Below, one piece after another: positions 24,641-35,879 of a stretch of 64,000 nt of DNA (within the stretch, counting starts at the first letter, position 1; the number at the start of each line of letters is the position of its first letter). The DNA is from Erythroxylum novogranatense (lineage: Eukaryota; Streptophyta; Magnoliopsida; Malpighiales; Erythroxylaceae). The position numbers and the translations under genes are program-made. The stretch lies in contig CM057224.1 of the NCBI GenBank assembly GCA_029891385.1, positions 7,998,001 through 8,062,000 on the forward strand. Direction: 5' to 3'. The notes under the pieces are model-generated. The model had not been told where the DNA came from. It saw nothing but the letters and a program-made list of their open reading frames with translations, and did no database searches.

Positions 24641-24843
24641 TATCTCAAAAACTTCATTTAAATTTTTTTGGAGTTTTCCTTATAAAGGTACTGCTTTAGA
24701 ATTCTAATTAAATTTTCGGTTCAACATTTCACTAGTTGATCAGAATGTTAACAGAAAATTTTGTTGCTTCTCAAGTTGGACATCAAAATTCAAATTTAGT
24801 GTGGATAATTAAGAGGAAGTAACTTATTACTACAACTACTATT

Positions 24844-24876
24844 ATTTCATATAGTTGTAGTATTACTATATGAAAT
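24844..24876. repeat. Perfect 11-bp inverted repeat
   Basis: ATTTCATATAG and its exact complement CTATATGAAAT are separated by 11 bases, about 200 bp past the kinase stop. It could fold as a hairpin in the 3-prime UTR; I have no further evidence of function. Confidence 0.7.
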
Positions 24877-25794
24877 TAACTAGTAATGGGTATAATACTT
24901 TCAATTAAAGTTGGATTTAACATAATCTCCAATGGTTTCAGTTTCTAACAAAGATCTTTTACGCAACATTAAAGTATTCACACTTCAACTTCTTTTTCGT
25001 TCTCATTTTCTCAAAAGGAAAGTAGGCAATCAAAGTATTAGAAGAGAATATATTTCGTCACTATAAATATAAGCAGTATACAAAGGAATGAACATTCTTA
25101 CAATTTCATTTGACTCACTCTCTAGTTGATGCATCCTACAAGAGGTTAACAATGATTTCTCGAACCTCAATTTAATTTTTTTAAATTATCACTCCTAAAG
25201 TTGAAATCTAAATTCTATTAAAAGTGAAGTTTTATGTGAAATTAGTGATTTTAAAAGTAATTTAATATTTTAATTTGACTATCAATTTCTATCTTATATT
25301 AGTTTCATAATGTAAATAGAATATGGAATATTTGATATTTAAATATTAACAAAATTTCCTTCTTTTGTTTTGTGTCTCCAATACATAGAATGCCATGTAA
25401 AATGTAAAAGAGGCTATATATATATATATAGAAGATTTTGAACCTTTCTATTCATATGTAACAGCTAGTGGTAATTTCTTTTAAAGTTTTGATGTTTGCT
25501 TTAGTCAAACAAGCAAGAAACACTAGTTCCTTTGACCCAAAAAAAAAAACCATTTTAATTCACAGTTATACTAGTCCATTAAGAAGGTTTGAAGGAAAAA
25601 TCATATGCCCACAAATGAATAAGTTGCCTGGCAATTGGCACACAATAAGACTAAAAAGAAGTTAATGTGAAAATAAGAAAAGTATATGAAAGATAAGAAA
25701 TTAGGAGTTTCCATAAAAATAGTTAACATATATAGAAATGGAAAATTTTGTCTAATCCAGCCTGACACAACCAAAAATAAATAGGTATAGTCTA

Positions 25795-25893
25795 AGTTAG
25801 CCAAACTTTAGTACAGTATTGAGTAAGCACAAAATTATAAAGTTAGCCGAACTTTAGTATAGTTTTGAGTAAGTACAAGTTAGCCAAACTTTA
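25795..25893. repeat. Three short direct repeats
   Basis: AGTTAGCCAAACTTTAGTA, then a second copy with one change at 25841 and a partial third at 25877. The first two copies continue through GAGTAAG and are about 46 bp apart. Confidence 0.75.
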
Positions 25894-26065
25894 GACTCTT
25901 TTAAATCATCTATATAAAAATTATAATTTGATCTACTCGCTAGCTTTAGTTAAATAAGTTACAAAAATAGCATAAATATTTTTTAAAATAAAACTCTTCA
26001 CAAATAAATCAAATCATTCTTAACAAAGATAACACTATGGTTCCCCAAAAAGTTCATCCACACAT

Positions 26066-26585
26066 TGATAAAGTAAACAAAGGGGGAGGGGGTGAATTGT
26101 GTATTAAAAAAAATGTAAAGTACTTCAAAATAAAAATATCCTCTTAAACAAAATAAGTCTATAAATAAAAGGATCCTATCAATTTTTGAAAAGATCCTGT
26201 TAATTGTTGAAAACAAAAGAATATTGTTTAAAAGCGAAAAGAGCCTGCTAGTGCTCAAGAGGAAGGAGTAAGTTAATTGATATGAGCTTGCTAGTGCTAA
26301 AAAAGAAAGGAGCCTATTAACGCTCAAAACTGAAAGGAGCCTCTTATGATATAAAAACAAAAGGAGTCTATTGTAAAATTGAAAGAGTGTTTTGAAAATT
26401 CAAAATTATAATGCAGAAATTTAAAAGCTAGGAAGAGAAAGAATGATACAGTCGATTTATACTCTACAAGTTCAACAACATTTCAACAGTAGTTAACAAA
26501 ATATATCTATAACAAATATACCATCAAACAAATATATCATCAAGGCAATATTGAAAATCATAGATGCAAAGTATATCATTAACTA
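26066..26585 (-). repeat. Copia-D 3-prime LTR
   Basis: Begins TGATAAAGTAAAC on the plus strand, the complement of the Copia-H LTR end (GTTTGCTTTATCA), followed by the family C-rich motif (GGGGGTGAATTGTG). Repeats based on GGAGCCT with CTCAAAA fill 26155-26370. The right edge is approximate. Confidence 0.75.
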
Positions 26586-26915
26586 TTCTCCCTCTTTGTC
26601 ATTATCAAAAAATAGAAGGAAAGAATAACTAATACATCAAACAATACCATAAATATATAAGGATAGACCAAACAAAAAAAGTGACAAAATTATTAAAAAG
26701 AATCATAATTTTTTTCTAATCAAAATATCTATGTCAAGAATTTAATTTTGCATGTTGTCTATCTAGCCACACATTTGATCTTAATTGGAAAATTTTCCTT
26801 CAGTTATTGAAGGATCAGGTCATTGGTGCTCTGGAGTGCAGCAACAGCTAATTTTTATAAGGTAGGACCTAAGAAGTCTGTTGCTCTTTCAGTTTTCTTC
26901 TTAACCCACACATTT

Positions 26916-28220
26916 TCATTCAGCTAGTATTCTAATTGGTAGGGAATAGAAGAATGGGACTAACCGGGTGCATACCAATCCATAGGCAAAAATCTTGGTT
27001 AACAACATCTCATATGGTAGACCACCAGTTGTATTCTTGTGACTTCCCTTGTCTACCATAATCTTCATAATCATTGTTGGGAGGTTCATCTTATTGCTCC
27101 TTAAAAGATAGTAGACAACATATGTATCCAGGAGACTGCATCTTTCTACTGAACTACTCCTTGGAAAAATTGAAATAGCTGAAATAGATACAAGGCATCT
27201 TAGCAGTAGGTCAAAGTGTCTACACCAGAGTCTCTCTTCATAGGCATTCTCAGTGTGTAGACATATAAAGTGCACAACTTCTCTAAGATCAAGGTTAGCA
27301 AAGTCCCACTTATGATAGGGAAGATTAATTCTACCTACGGGAACTACATTCAAAATGTTTGCCAAAATTTCTTCCGTAATCAAGATCTCACACTCACGGA
27401 CCCAAGAAATTATTGCAGTTTTTCATAAATTTCTTCTTTTCTTATATGTGTCTAAAAACATCAAACTAGGTCATCACACACTGTTTCATTCAAGTTCACT
27501 AAATTTTACCAACCAACAGTAATCCAATAGGAATATAGGGGAATATTAATTTCATCAAATAGGTTAGGAGGCAAGATGCGTCCAACTACCAACTTTCTCT
27601 TCTTATAGCGCATCTTGTACCTTGCTTCAACTTCCATCAATTGAAATAGCTTCACTAGTGCTGAAAACTCTCCCTTCTGGAGTATGGTGACTTTCCTTGA
27701 TTTTGTCTTTTTAGCCATAAGGATTTTTTCAAACATGGCTTCTTTAAAAACTGGCTCATTCCTAACAATTGGGTCCTCACTCTTTTCTTCGACCATAGGC
27801 ACTTTTCCTTTTCTTATTTCTTTCCTTTTTTCGTGAATCTTCTTCTTTCTTTTTGGCCTTAAGAGTTTCTTCTTATATAACTTGCTTTTCCATACTTGCT
27901 CCGGTTCGTGGACTCCTTATTAATTGAGCTGGTTCTTTATCTGAATCATCATCATTTACATTCCAATGCACTTTAGGCACTTTCTTATCCTTAAGACCAG
28001 GTTTAGAAGTATTGGAAGGAGGTGCGTAAGTTTTGGAAGAGAGTTTAGAAGGAGTAGGAGTGGTAAGAGTAAGGATAGGTATATGAAATCTTACTTTTCT
28101 TGTTTGCTCCCCCTCACTAGAGGACTCTCCCTCTACTTCTTTCTTCTTCTTCTTCTTCTTCTTGTTCTTCTTCTTGTTCTTCTTCTCCACTAGAGTTAGA
28201 GACATATTGCTAGTCGACAT
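26916..28220 (-). pseudogene. Copia-D third reading frame (ORF3), broken
   Basis: Minus-strand pieces 27873-28220, 27506-27802 and 26916-27383 follow one another with intervening frameshifts or stops. The first has a Lys run encoded by an AAG microsatellite, then KVRFHIPIL and KVPKVHWNVNDDDSD. The second has FSALVKLFQLMEVEARYKMR and RILPPNLFDE. The third has GRINLPYHKWDF, SIFPRSSSVERCS and GGLPYEMLLTKIF. Every block has a counterpart, in the same order, in Copia-H ORF3 (56227-57776). I believe it is the plant-specific transposon protein domain found after copia RNase H, but the role is unknown. No signal peptide or membrane segment. Confidence 0.8.
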
Positions 28221-28334
28221 AAGTTGACCAAAATAAAGAAAAAAGGGGTCATCTTAAGTATTTGGCTTGTTGGATCTCATACATACAAATATTAGTAGTC
28301 CTTATATAGTTAAATTATACAATTATAAATATTT

Positions 28335-28337
28335 TCT
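28335..28337. repeat. Target site duplication of CACTA-F, left copy
   Basis: TCT before CACTAC; an identical TCT follows the element at 34921-34923. Three-base duplications are the rule for CACTA elements. Confidence 0.9.
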
Positions 28338-28357
28338 CACTACAACAAAAATGACAT
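28338..28357 (+). repeat. CACTA-F left terminal inverted repeat
   Basis: CACTACAACAAAAATGACAT; 19 of 20 bases match the complement of 34901-34920. Confidence 0.93.
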
Positions 28358-28369
28358 CTTGTAACACTG

Positions 28370-29400
28370 ACAAGTAACACTTTTGACAATATGTTATAAA
28401 ATACCTATCTACGGTAACATTATATCTTAAAATGTTATGATTCTTAATTTGATAAGTAACACTTTATGATTTTATAACATATAATTTATCATTGATAACA
28501 ATTTTTTAAGTGTTACTAAACATTATAAAAGGTTACTCTTTTAAAATGTTACGAAAGTGATGTAAAATAATGACACTTTATATGAGTTACTTTAATAATA
28601 AATTTATAACACTTTATATGAGTTATCTTAATATCATAAAATAATAACAATTGATTTTAGTTACCTTAGTAATGTAAAATAATAACATTTCATATAAGTT
28701 ACCTAGTAAATATAAAATAATAACACTTTACAAAAGTTACCATAATAGTGTATTATAATAACATTATGTATGAGTTACTTTATTAATAAAATAATAACAA
28801 TTTATATGAGTTATCTTAGTTATGTAAATTAATAACACTTTATATAAGTTACGTTAGTAATGTAAATCAATAACACTTTATATGAGTTACTTTAGTAAAT
28901 GTAAAATAATAAGACTTTAAAAAGTTATCATAATAGTGTATTATAATAACATTATGTGTGAGTTATCTTAGTTCGTAAATTAATAACAATTTTGTAAGTT
29001 ACGTTAGTAATTAGATCAATAACACTTTATATAAGTTACTTTAGTAAATGTAAAATAATAACGTTTTAGAAAAGTTATCATAATAGTGTATTATAATAAC
29101 AGTATGTATGAGTTACTTTATTAATAAAATAACAATTTATATGAGTTATCTTAGTTATGTAAATTAATAACACTTTATATAAGATATGTTAGTAATGTAA
29201 ATTAATAACACTTTATATGTGTTACTTTAATAAATGTAAAATAATAAAATTTTAGAAAAGTTATCATAATAGTGTAATATAATAACATTATGTATGAGTT
29301 ACTTTATTAATAAAATAATAACAATTTATATAAGTTATCTTAGTTATGTGAATTAATAACACTTTATATAAGTTACATTACATTAGTAATGTAAAGCAAA
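28370..29400. repeat. CACTA-F left subterminal repeats
   Basis: About 20 imperfect copies, in tandem, of a unit of 40 to 60 bases built on AATAACACTTTATATGAGTTAC, cut here to its core ACACTTTATATGAGTTAC. Subterminal repeats of CACTA elements bind the accessory transposase. Confidence 0.85.
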
Positions 29401-29465
29401 AGCAAATAATTAACTTAAATCAATGAAATATAAACCAAATTTTGGGAAAAAAATGTAACTTAAAG

Positions 29466-29650
29466 TTAGTTTAGAGAAACCACGACAAAACTGTCACACC
29501 AATAGAACTTCACAATCATCTCTTACATAATTAACTTCCTCACTATCACCACGGATGTTCATATCTCGTGCAGTAACATATTCTGACCCATACGTGAAAT
29601 CCTCATCATCATTATACATGCTCAGTCCATGCGCGATAAATTCAATTTCT
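29466..29650 (-). pseudogene. Possible C-terminal remnant of a CACTA-encoded protein
   Basis: The minus strand reads an acidic segment (SMYNDDEDFTYGSEYVTARD, then a stop). It lies next to the left repeats, where a CACTA transposase-type gene would end. I cannot assign it to a family with confidence. Confidence 0.3.
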
Positions 29651-30833
29651 CTTATTGGTATAATATTAATTTGAAATAATATTAAATTTGATCATAACTT
29701 ATGTATTAAAAATTTTAATTATTTAATGATATTAAGATTGATTTAAATATGATTTATTGACATAATTAATTAATAATATGTTAAATTAAAAATTATAAAA
29801 ATAAGGTGAATGATATAAAATTTTATATAATTTAATTAACTTTATTTAAAAATCTCAAAATTTTTAATTTATAAAAAACATCTCCAATTAGACTTTTGAA
29901 ATATATGAGATATGCGACACAATTTAAATTTAATACGAACTAAACAAATTAGATTTAAATTAATAAAATATATTTAATTATTATTTTAAGTTCAATTTAA
30001 TTATTTTAAGTCAAAATTAAAAATTAAATTGGGCAAGATTTTATTGATTTATATATAATATTTATTTAATATTTTTTCCATTATTTTAACATAAATTGAA
30101 GAAATTTTTATGAAAAAATAAAAAATTTTAAAGATTAAGAAAATTTTATTTAAAGAATAAAATTTTAAAGTAGATTATTTAGGAGGGACACGTGATGTAG
30201 CTGTGTCCATCAATTTCAAGTTGATGCGCGTACTCTGCTCCGTGTGCCTTTTGCTTTTCAAAGTTTCCTTCATTTAACTTCTCGTTTTTTCTGTCGTCAT
30301 TATTTATACAACACTTTACGCTTTGTTTCCTTTAAACTAGAGTTAACCATAACTAGAGGAAGTGAGCTTTAATTTTGGTCTATGGTAAAAAAATAACGCA
30401 ATCACTCAGGTTCTTCGAACTTAACACCAGAGCCAAAATTCCTTCCATTGGTCTTGGAACGTGGTAGGCCACATCCGGTGTTGTTGGAGAAGCTGTTACT
30501 ATCGCTATCAAGGTTTGTTGTTTGATGTTATTCACGTTTTCGTTTCTGTTTCCGTTTTTTGTATACTTACGTTGTGTATAGTTGTTGTCCCCTTTAGTGG
30601 GGACAGATGACAAAACAAAAAAAAAATCTCGTCCCTTTGCGTATTGGGGTGCTGTCCCAAGTGATTTTTGTTCTATTCTCGGATGACAAAAACAAAAAAT
30701 TTTGTTTCTTTCAGTTTAAACTGAAGGACATTTTCTTGTCTCCGTTTTCGAGATAAAACACATAAACAACTTTCAGAAATACCTCTCTTCTCACGTAAGC
30801 AAATTTTTTATTATTAATTATATTATTAAACTC

Positions 30834-30835
<2 letters not shown>
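29651..30835. other. CACTA-F interior, AT-rich, no gene recognised
   Basis: Mostly A+T up to 30180. From 30180 to 30650 composition is more balanced and looks like a copied 5-prime UTR or promoter of some gene, with CACGTG at 30189-30194. No coding frame is supported. Confidence 0.5.
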
Positions 30836-30902
<67 letters not shown>

Positions 30903-31253
30903 AAATTTGTACTTATTATTATATTATTATTATTATTATATGAAATTAATTATATTATTATTATTAATTAATTAATTATTATTATTATTATTATCATAAA
31001 TTTTGTATTTTTATTATTATTATTATAAATTTTGTTGTTGTTGTTATTATTATTATTATTATTTATTATAAATTTTTACTTATTATTATTATTTTTGTTT
31101 TCATTTTATTATTAATTTTATTATACTGAAATTAATTATCTTATTATTATTATTATTGTTGTTGTTATTATTATTATCATTATTATTACTGTTAATTTAT
31201 TATTATTATTATTATAAATTTTGTATTTATTATTATTATTATTATAAATTTTG

Positions 31254-31297
<44 letters not shown>

Positions 31298-31390
31298 CAA
31301 AATTAATTATTTTATTATTGTTATTATTATTATTATTATTAGTTTATTATTATTATTATTATTATAAATATTATTATTATTATTATTAAT
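30836..31390. repeat. Long imperfect TTA/ATT microsatellite
   Basis: About 555 bp dominated by ATT units with short interruptions (TATAAATTTTGTA occurs several times). Open frames of Tyr or Leu runs here are artefacts. Confidence 0.95.
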
Positions 31391-32270
31391 GTACTTATGT
31401 TTTTTTGAGAAGTTAAAAAATTTCTTTAATGTTAAGAGTTGTACTGTACAATGGAGATTTGAACTATAAGACGCAATGCATGTTTAAGGCATCAAAAATC
31501 AAAACAGCATCGTTTAGAAACCCTCCCTTACTATTAGGGTAAAACTACCCAGCCCTTTCGCACATCTTCGGGACGTTCCCCCAATTCGGATGCGTGATGC
31601 GGCGTTCTTCAGCCGACGTTGAGGAGCAGCTGTTGAGGTGTAGAGAACGATTGCAATCGGCAAAACATGAAACATCTTCGCAAATAGGGTTGTTTCCAGG
31701 AGAGCGACGTCAATTCGTAACATATTTAACGATTAGGGTTTAATCGGTGAACCTCCTTGTGCGTGATTTCTTCCAAATCTAGCGATATGTCGCAAGTAAG
31801 TGCCACCTTGTCTGGAACAATAAGGTGAATTAGGGTTTGAATCTGAAATGATGATTGTCGTTTTGAAGGAGGAGGTCGGGTTTGAAGTCCTGTAGGGATT
31901 CTACTGCTGGCTTTCTAAAGGAGGCGGGAAAGAGCTGAATCGAACCCAGGTAATTTCGAACACTCACCTGTGGCTGTCTCGATCTGGATCAGTAATAGAT
32001 CAGAGTGTGTAATCTAGTTTCTGCATAGCTTGATGAGTGAGAGTTCTTGGGTCGACTTTTGGGTAATTAAAGCCTCCATACATTTTCCTCTCAAAAGGAC
32101 TGGCTAAAACAATAGAACGACTGCTGACCTTTACCATTTTTGGGGGGTTCTTTAGGGATACTAGTGGGTAGTGGGTTTGAATGTAGTGTGCCTTTTATGC
32201 TAACATTGGGATCTTTATAGTGTCCCCACATGTATTGATATTTTTGGTTTTTTGTTGTTTGGTGGGGAAG
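31391..32270. other. CACTA-F interior before the NAC exon
   Basis: Mixed composition, unlike the AT-rich flanks, with AGGGTTT motifs often seen in plant 5-prime UTRs. An ATG at 31787 is followed after three codons by a good donor (GTAAGT at 31796), and another donor-like GTAATTT lies near 31950. This could be the first exon of a copied gene; not proven. Confidence 0.4.
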
Positions 32271-32465
32271 GATGCTTTTGTGCTCTGTAGGATTCTCCAA
32301 AAGAGCGGAACAGGGCCTAAGAATGGAGAACAGTATGGAGCTCCATTTATTAAGGAAGAATGGGATGATGATGAGCTAATTGCTTTATCAGATGAAGAAA
32401 TGGCGGTGCCTGATGAACTAGTAGTTGGTGATGAAGCTTATATCAAAACAAATGACCCTGAACAG
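32271..32465 (+). pseudogene. Captured exon of a NAC-domain transcription factor
   Basis: 65 codons open from an AG acceptor (32269-32270) to a GT donor (32466). It reads DAFVLCRILQKSGTGPKNGE, then QYGAPFIKEEWDDDE, which is the end (subdomain E) of the plant NAC DNA-binding domain and the start of the variable tail. The rest of the NAC domain is absent, so it cannot bind DNA as a NAC factor. It lies inside CACTA-F, so it is most likely a copied fragment. Both ends are in phase 0. Confidence 0.9.
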
Positions 32466-32987
32466 GTTTCTGCCACTATACTGCACTTTTTTTTTCCTGA
32501 AGTATGAGTGCTAGCCTGCTGACAAACTGAAAGCCATCTGAGGAAAACAATGTCACCAATTCTTATAGCTTGCCGACAAACTTAAAAACTGAAAGCCACC
32601 TGAGGAAAACATTGTCACCAGTTCTAAATTTTTTTGCTTACATGCCACCGTATGAAAATTTGTCCTACCTAATTCTAAATCATGCTTGTCTGGGTCGATG
32701 AGTATTTAGGAACTATATTCCTTACTACCTATATTTTATTTTCATGGTTCTTTTTTTTATATAGGTCTTGCTTGTATAAAGTTGGTTTCTTTGCTTTTTA
32801 CCTTAAGGTCGATTAGTTCACTTATGAAATTATTATGGAAATTTATTTTTACATGATTTTCATTTGGTTACTGAATTTGAACACAACAGTGGGGGAGTTC
32901 AACTCAAGAGGTTTTTGTGTTTTTTGATAATTACTCAAGACTTGATAACGTTACAATTTGAGATTAAAATTCAACAATCATCAACAG

Positions 32988-33519
32988 GTAGATAGTGTTC
33001 TGGATGGATTCCCCTTCGAAATCAAAGATATCCTTGGAGAGAGAATCGTATTGTTAAAAAGAAAGTATCGTGACGAGACTATCAAAGTAGAAGTTGATAT
33101 GCCTAATGTCAAAGTTGAAGAGGGTAATGAAGATGATGATAATACTGAATCCAATGCCCCACCTAGTGTTCCATTGGTTGTGACAATTTCTAAGGATAAC
33201 AGTAGTAAGTTTTTGGAGATTAGTGTCACTGCTTTTCTTGATGAGATCTCTATCGATAGCTTGGCAATTAAGGACTCGAATATTTCTGAAGATCAACTTG
33301 CGTATGAAGGCCCTAACTTTAAGTTATGTGATATGAATTGCTTGATTTTAATATGAATTACCTGGTTTTAAGTAAGCTACTTATGATATGGATTGCCTGA
33401 AAGTTTGCGATTATTGGCTTCTGCTAACGGCTTTTTGCTAATACATTTTTGGGTTTTGATTTGGCAGTGATTTGGATGAGAATTTGAAGAAGGCTTTCCA
33501 CAAGTATCTTGAGAAGTGA
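32988..33519 (+). pseudogene. Captured exons of a MAM33/p32 (mitochondrial glycoprotein family) gene
   Basis: Exon 1 is 32988-33322 and exon 2 is 33468-33519, ending in TGA; both have AG and GT borders and phases agree. Recognisable family segments are LLKRKYRDETIKVEVDMP, an acidic loop, LVVTISKDNSSKFLEISVTA, EDQLAYEGPNF and DLDENLKKAFHKYLE. The family forms an acidic trimer in the mitochondrial matrix. The N-terminal transit peptide and last residues are missing. It follows the NAC exon on the same strand inside CACTA-F, so it is a captured fragment from a second gene. Confidence 0.88.
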
Positions 33520-33739
33520 AGGGTATTATTCATGGGATGGTAGCACATGGAATTTGAAGATGATATGGTAGTCAGTTTTTGTCTCAATAATTTAGGAATT
33601 ATTTTGGAATAACGATTTGGAGACATATGTTATTACTTTTTATTATCAGTGTCTATGTGTTCATTATCTATGATTTGCTTATCTTTGATGAACAACAAAA
33701 TATATTTTTGAAAAGTTAATTTTATAGTTATAAATTTGT

Positions 33740-34890
33740 TTCGCATTAGTGTACCATTTTATATAAGTTACACAAGATATATTAGTAATACTATTATAAT
33801 AGCGTCAAGAAATGTTATCATAAATTCAATAATAACATTTTTAATATTGTTATTAAAAATAATCTAGAGCATTTTAGAAGTGTTACGAAACTCATATTCA
33901 CAACATTTGATGGATGTAAAAATAATAATTTATAACAGTTTATGAATGTTATGGTTAACTAATTTATATGTTTTATAAAATGTAACATAAAATAAATTGT
34001 TATTAATAAATATCATAATAGACTCAACAATAGCCTTTTAGTAATGTTGCAAAAACACGCTTTTATAACATTTTGAAGTTAATATATAACAGTTCAAAAT
34101 TGTTACAAATAGCTAATTAATAACATTTATAAAATATAATATAAAATCATTTGTAGCTATTAATAAATGCTATAATAAACTCAACAGTAACATTTTATCA
34201 ATGTCATGGAAAACTTATCTATAACATTTTTAAAATGTTACAAAATTCATATATATTACATGTTAATGATGTTGCAAAAATTAATAGATAATAGTTCAAA
34301 AATGTTACAAATAGCTAATTAATAACATTTATAAAATATAATATAAAATCATTTGTAGCTATCAATAAATGCTATAATAAACTTAACAATAACATTCTAT
34401 CATTATCATGAAAACTTATCTATAACATTTTAAAATGTTACAAAATTCATATCTACTACATGTTAATGAAGTTGCAAAAGTTAATATATAACAGTTCAAA
34501 ATGTTACAAATAGCTAATTAATAACATTTATAAAATATATTATAAAATTATTTGTAGCTATCAATAAATGCTATAATAAACTCAACAAAGAACATTCTAT
34601 CAATGTCATAAAAACTTATCTATAATATTTTAAAATGTTATAAAATTCATATCTACTACATGTGAATGATGTTGCAAAAATTAATATATAATAATGTCAA
34701 AATGTTACAAATAGTTAATTAATAACATTTATAAAATATAATATAAAATTATTTGTAACTATCAATAAATGTCATATTAAACTCGACAATAACTTGCCAA
34801 AACTGTTACTAAAGCATCATATCTTTAGTAACATGGGCTGTCATAGCATAGTCATTAGTGTTACTATTCATATTTAATAACACTTATCAC
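33740..34890. repeat. CACTA-F right subterminal repeats
   Basis: TAACATTT and TGTTAC motifs throughout. From 34100 to 34790 there are about 3.5 tandem units of 200 bp; the landmark AGCTAATTAATAACATTTAT starts near 34110, 34313, 34512 and 34713 (last with one change). Confidence 0.88.
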
Positions 34891-34900
34891 ATGTTACCGT

Positions 34901-34920
34901 ATGCCATTTTTGTTGTAGTG
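34901..34920 (-). repeat. CACTA-F right terminal inverted repeat
   Basis: Minus strand CACTACAACAAAAATGGCAT; one mismatch to the left end. Confidence 0.93.
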
Positions 34921-34923
34921 TCT

Positions 34924-35580
34924 AACATTTATTAATTATTATTCCTATTATGGTTATATGTCCTTGCTTAAGGAAAAATATGAAGTTCTTGATAAATTCA
35001 AACTCTTTAAGAATAAAGTGGAGAACCAATTAGAAAAATCCAAGATTGTCATATATGACAGTGGTGGAGAGTATTATGGCAAACATTATATTTTAGGACA
35101 AAAAAAGGTCTGTTTGGCAGATATGTAGAAACATTTGGAATAGTGACTTGTTCACTATGTAGGGTAGTCTTGAGAAAAATAGTGTGACTGAAAGGCATAA
35201 CTGCACTGTAAAGGAGATGATGAGGTTAATGCAGAGCAGGCATAACCTACCTGATTACCTTTAGGGTGAAGCCATCATGACGTCATTACATATACGTAAC
35301 TGAGTCTCAAGCAAGTCAGTGTTAAAGACGTCTTTTGAGATCTGGAAAGGGTGGAAGTCTAGCCTTTCACACATTTGTGTATGGGGTTGCCCTGCTGAGG
35401 TGCACTTGTATAATCCTTATGAAAACAAATTGCATGTTGATTCTACTTGTTGCTATTTAGTTGGACATCCTTACCACTTTAAAGACTACAACTTTTACTG
35501 TAAAGAAAGGGACCAGAATAGTTTAATTACAAGCAGCTAAGTTTCTAGAATATATTTCTTTGATGATGGTGGCTCTTTCA
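34924..35580 (+). pseudogene. Copia-E integrase and C-terminal segment
   Basis: Starts within the core (TFINYYSYYGYMSLLK), with YDSGGEYYG at about 35055-35085, then the catalytic Glu segment TERHNCTVKEMMRLM, and the post-core segment PFEIWKGWKSSLSHICVWGC in altered frame (35319-35540). Several stops. Its N-terminal part lies left of CACTA-F at 28262-28337. Confidence 0.85.
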
Positions 35581-35879
35581 CCCTTCAGATGATAATAAGA
35601 CAGATACTACAGTTATTTTGTATCTGTCACTCATACAATCAGGTCTAGTGGATTAAGGTCTTAATACAATACCTATACAAGAACAAAAACTCATACCTAT
35701 AAAAACAGAGATTCCTAGGGTACAAGAACCAATGTAGTTACAAAGATCCACTAAAGTGAGATAACCTACTATTCTATCTAATTACATAGTCTATTTGAGT
35801 GAACAAGATTATGATACTAGGCATGTTGTGGATCTAGTTACTTTTACAGAAGTTGTTTCTAAACCTTATGCATATTTGC

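Larger units (their letters stand above)
24641..26065. other. Intergenic region downstream of the receptor kinase
   Basis: AT-rich, no gene recognised. It holds a perfect inverted repeat (24844-24876), a TA run near 25415-25432, an A-rich run near 25541-25550, and three copies of a short repeat (25795-25893). Confidence 0.6.
26066..28235 (-). mobile_element. Copia-D: 3-prime fragment of a Sirevirus-like element
   Basis: Minus-strand fragment made of an LTR (26066 to about 26585), a purine-rich tract (about 26586-26605 on the minus strand) and a decayed third frame (26916-28220) related to that of Copia-H. Gag and pol are missing. At about 28235 it abuts Copia-E in the opposite orientation, so it is truncated. 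No target duplication seen. Confidence 0.82.
28338..34920. mobile_element. CACTA-F: non-autonomous CACTA (En/Spm) transposon with captured gene fragments
   Basis: A 6.58 kb element with inverted ends CACTACAACAAAAATG, a 3-bp TCT duplication, and dense subterminal repeats at both ends, all classic for CACTA. No transposase core is visible; a short acidic minus-strand frame near 29470-29640 may be a remnant. The middle carries a 0.55 kb TTA microsatellite, an exon of a NAC transcription factor gene and two exons of a MAM33/p32-type gene, all plus strand. It lies inside the integrase of Copia-E, whose frame is continuous on either side. Confidence 0.93.

Noticed and set aside
31156..31389. Frame of Leu and Tyr runs
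   Set aside because: Translation of a TTA microsatellite.
32271..32465. Functional NAC transcription factor gene
   Set aside because: Only the end of the NAC domain is present, and it lies inside a CACTA transposon.
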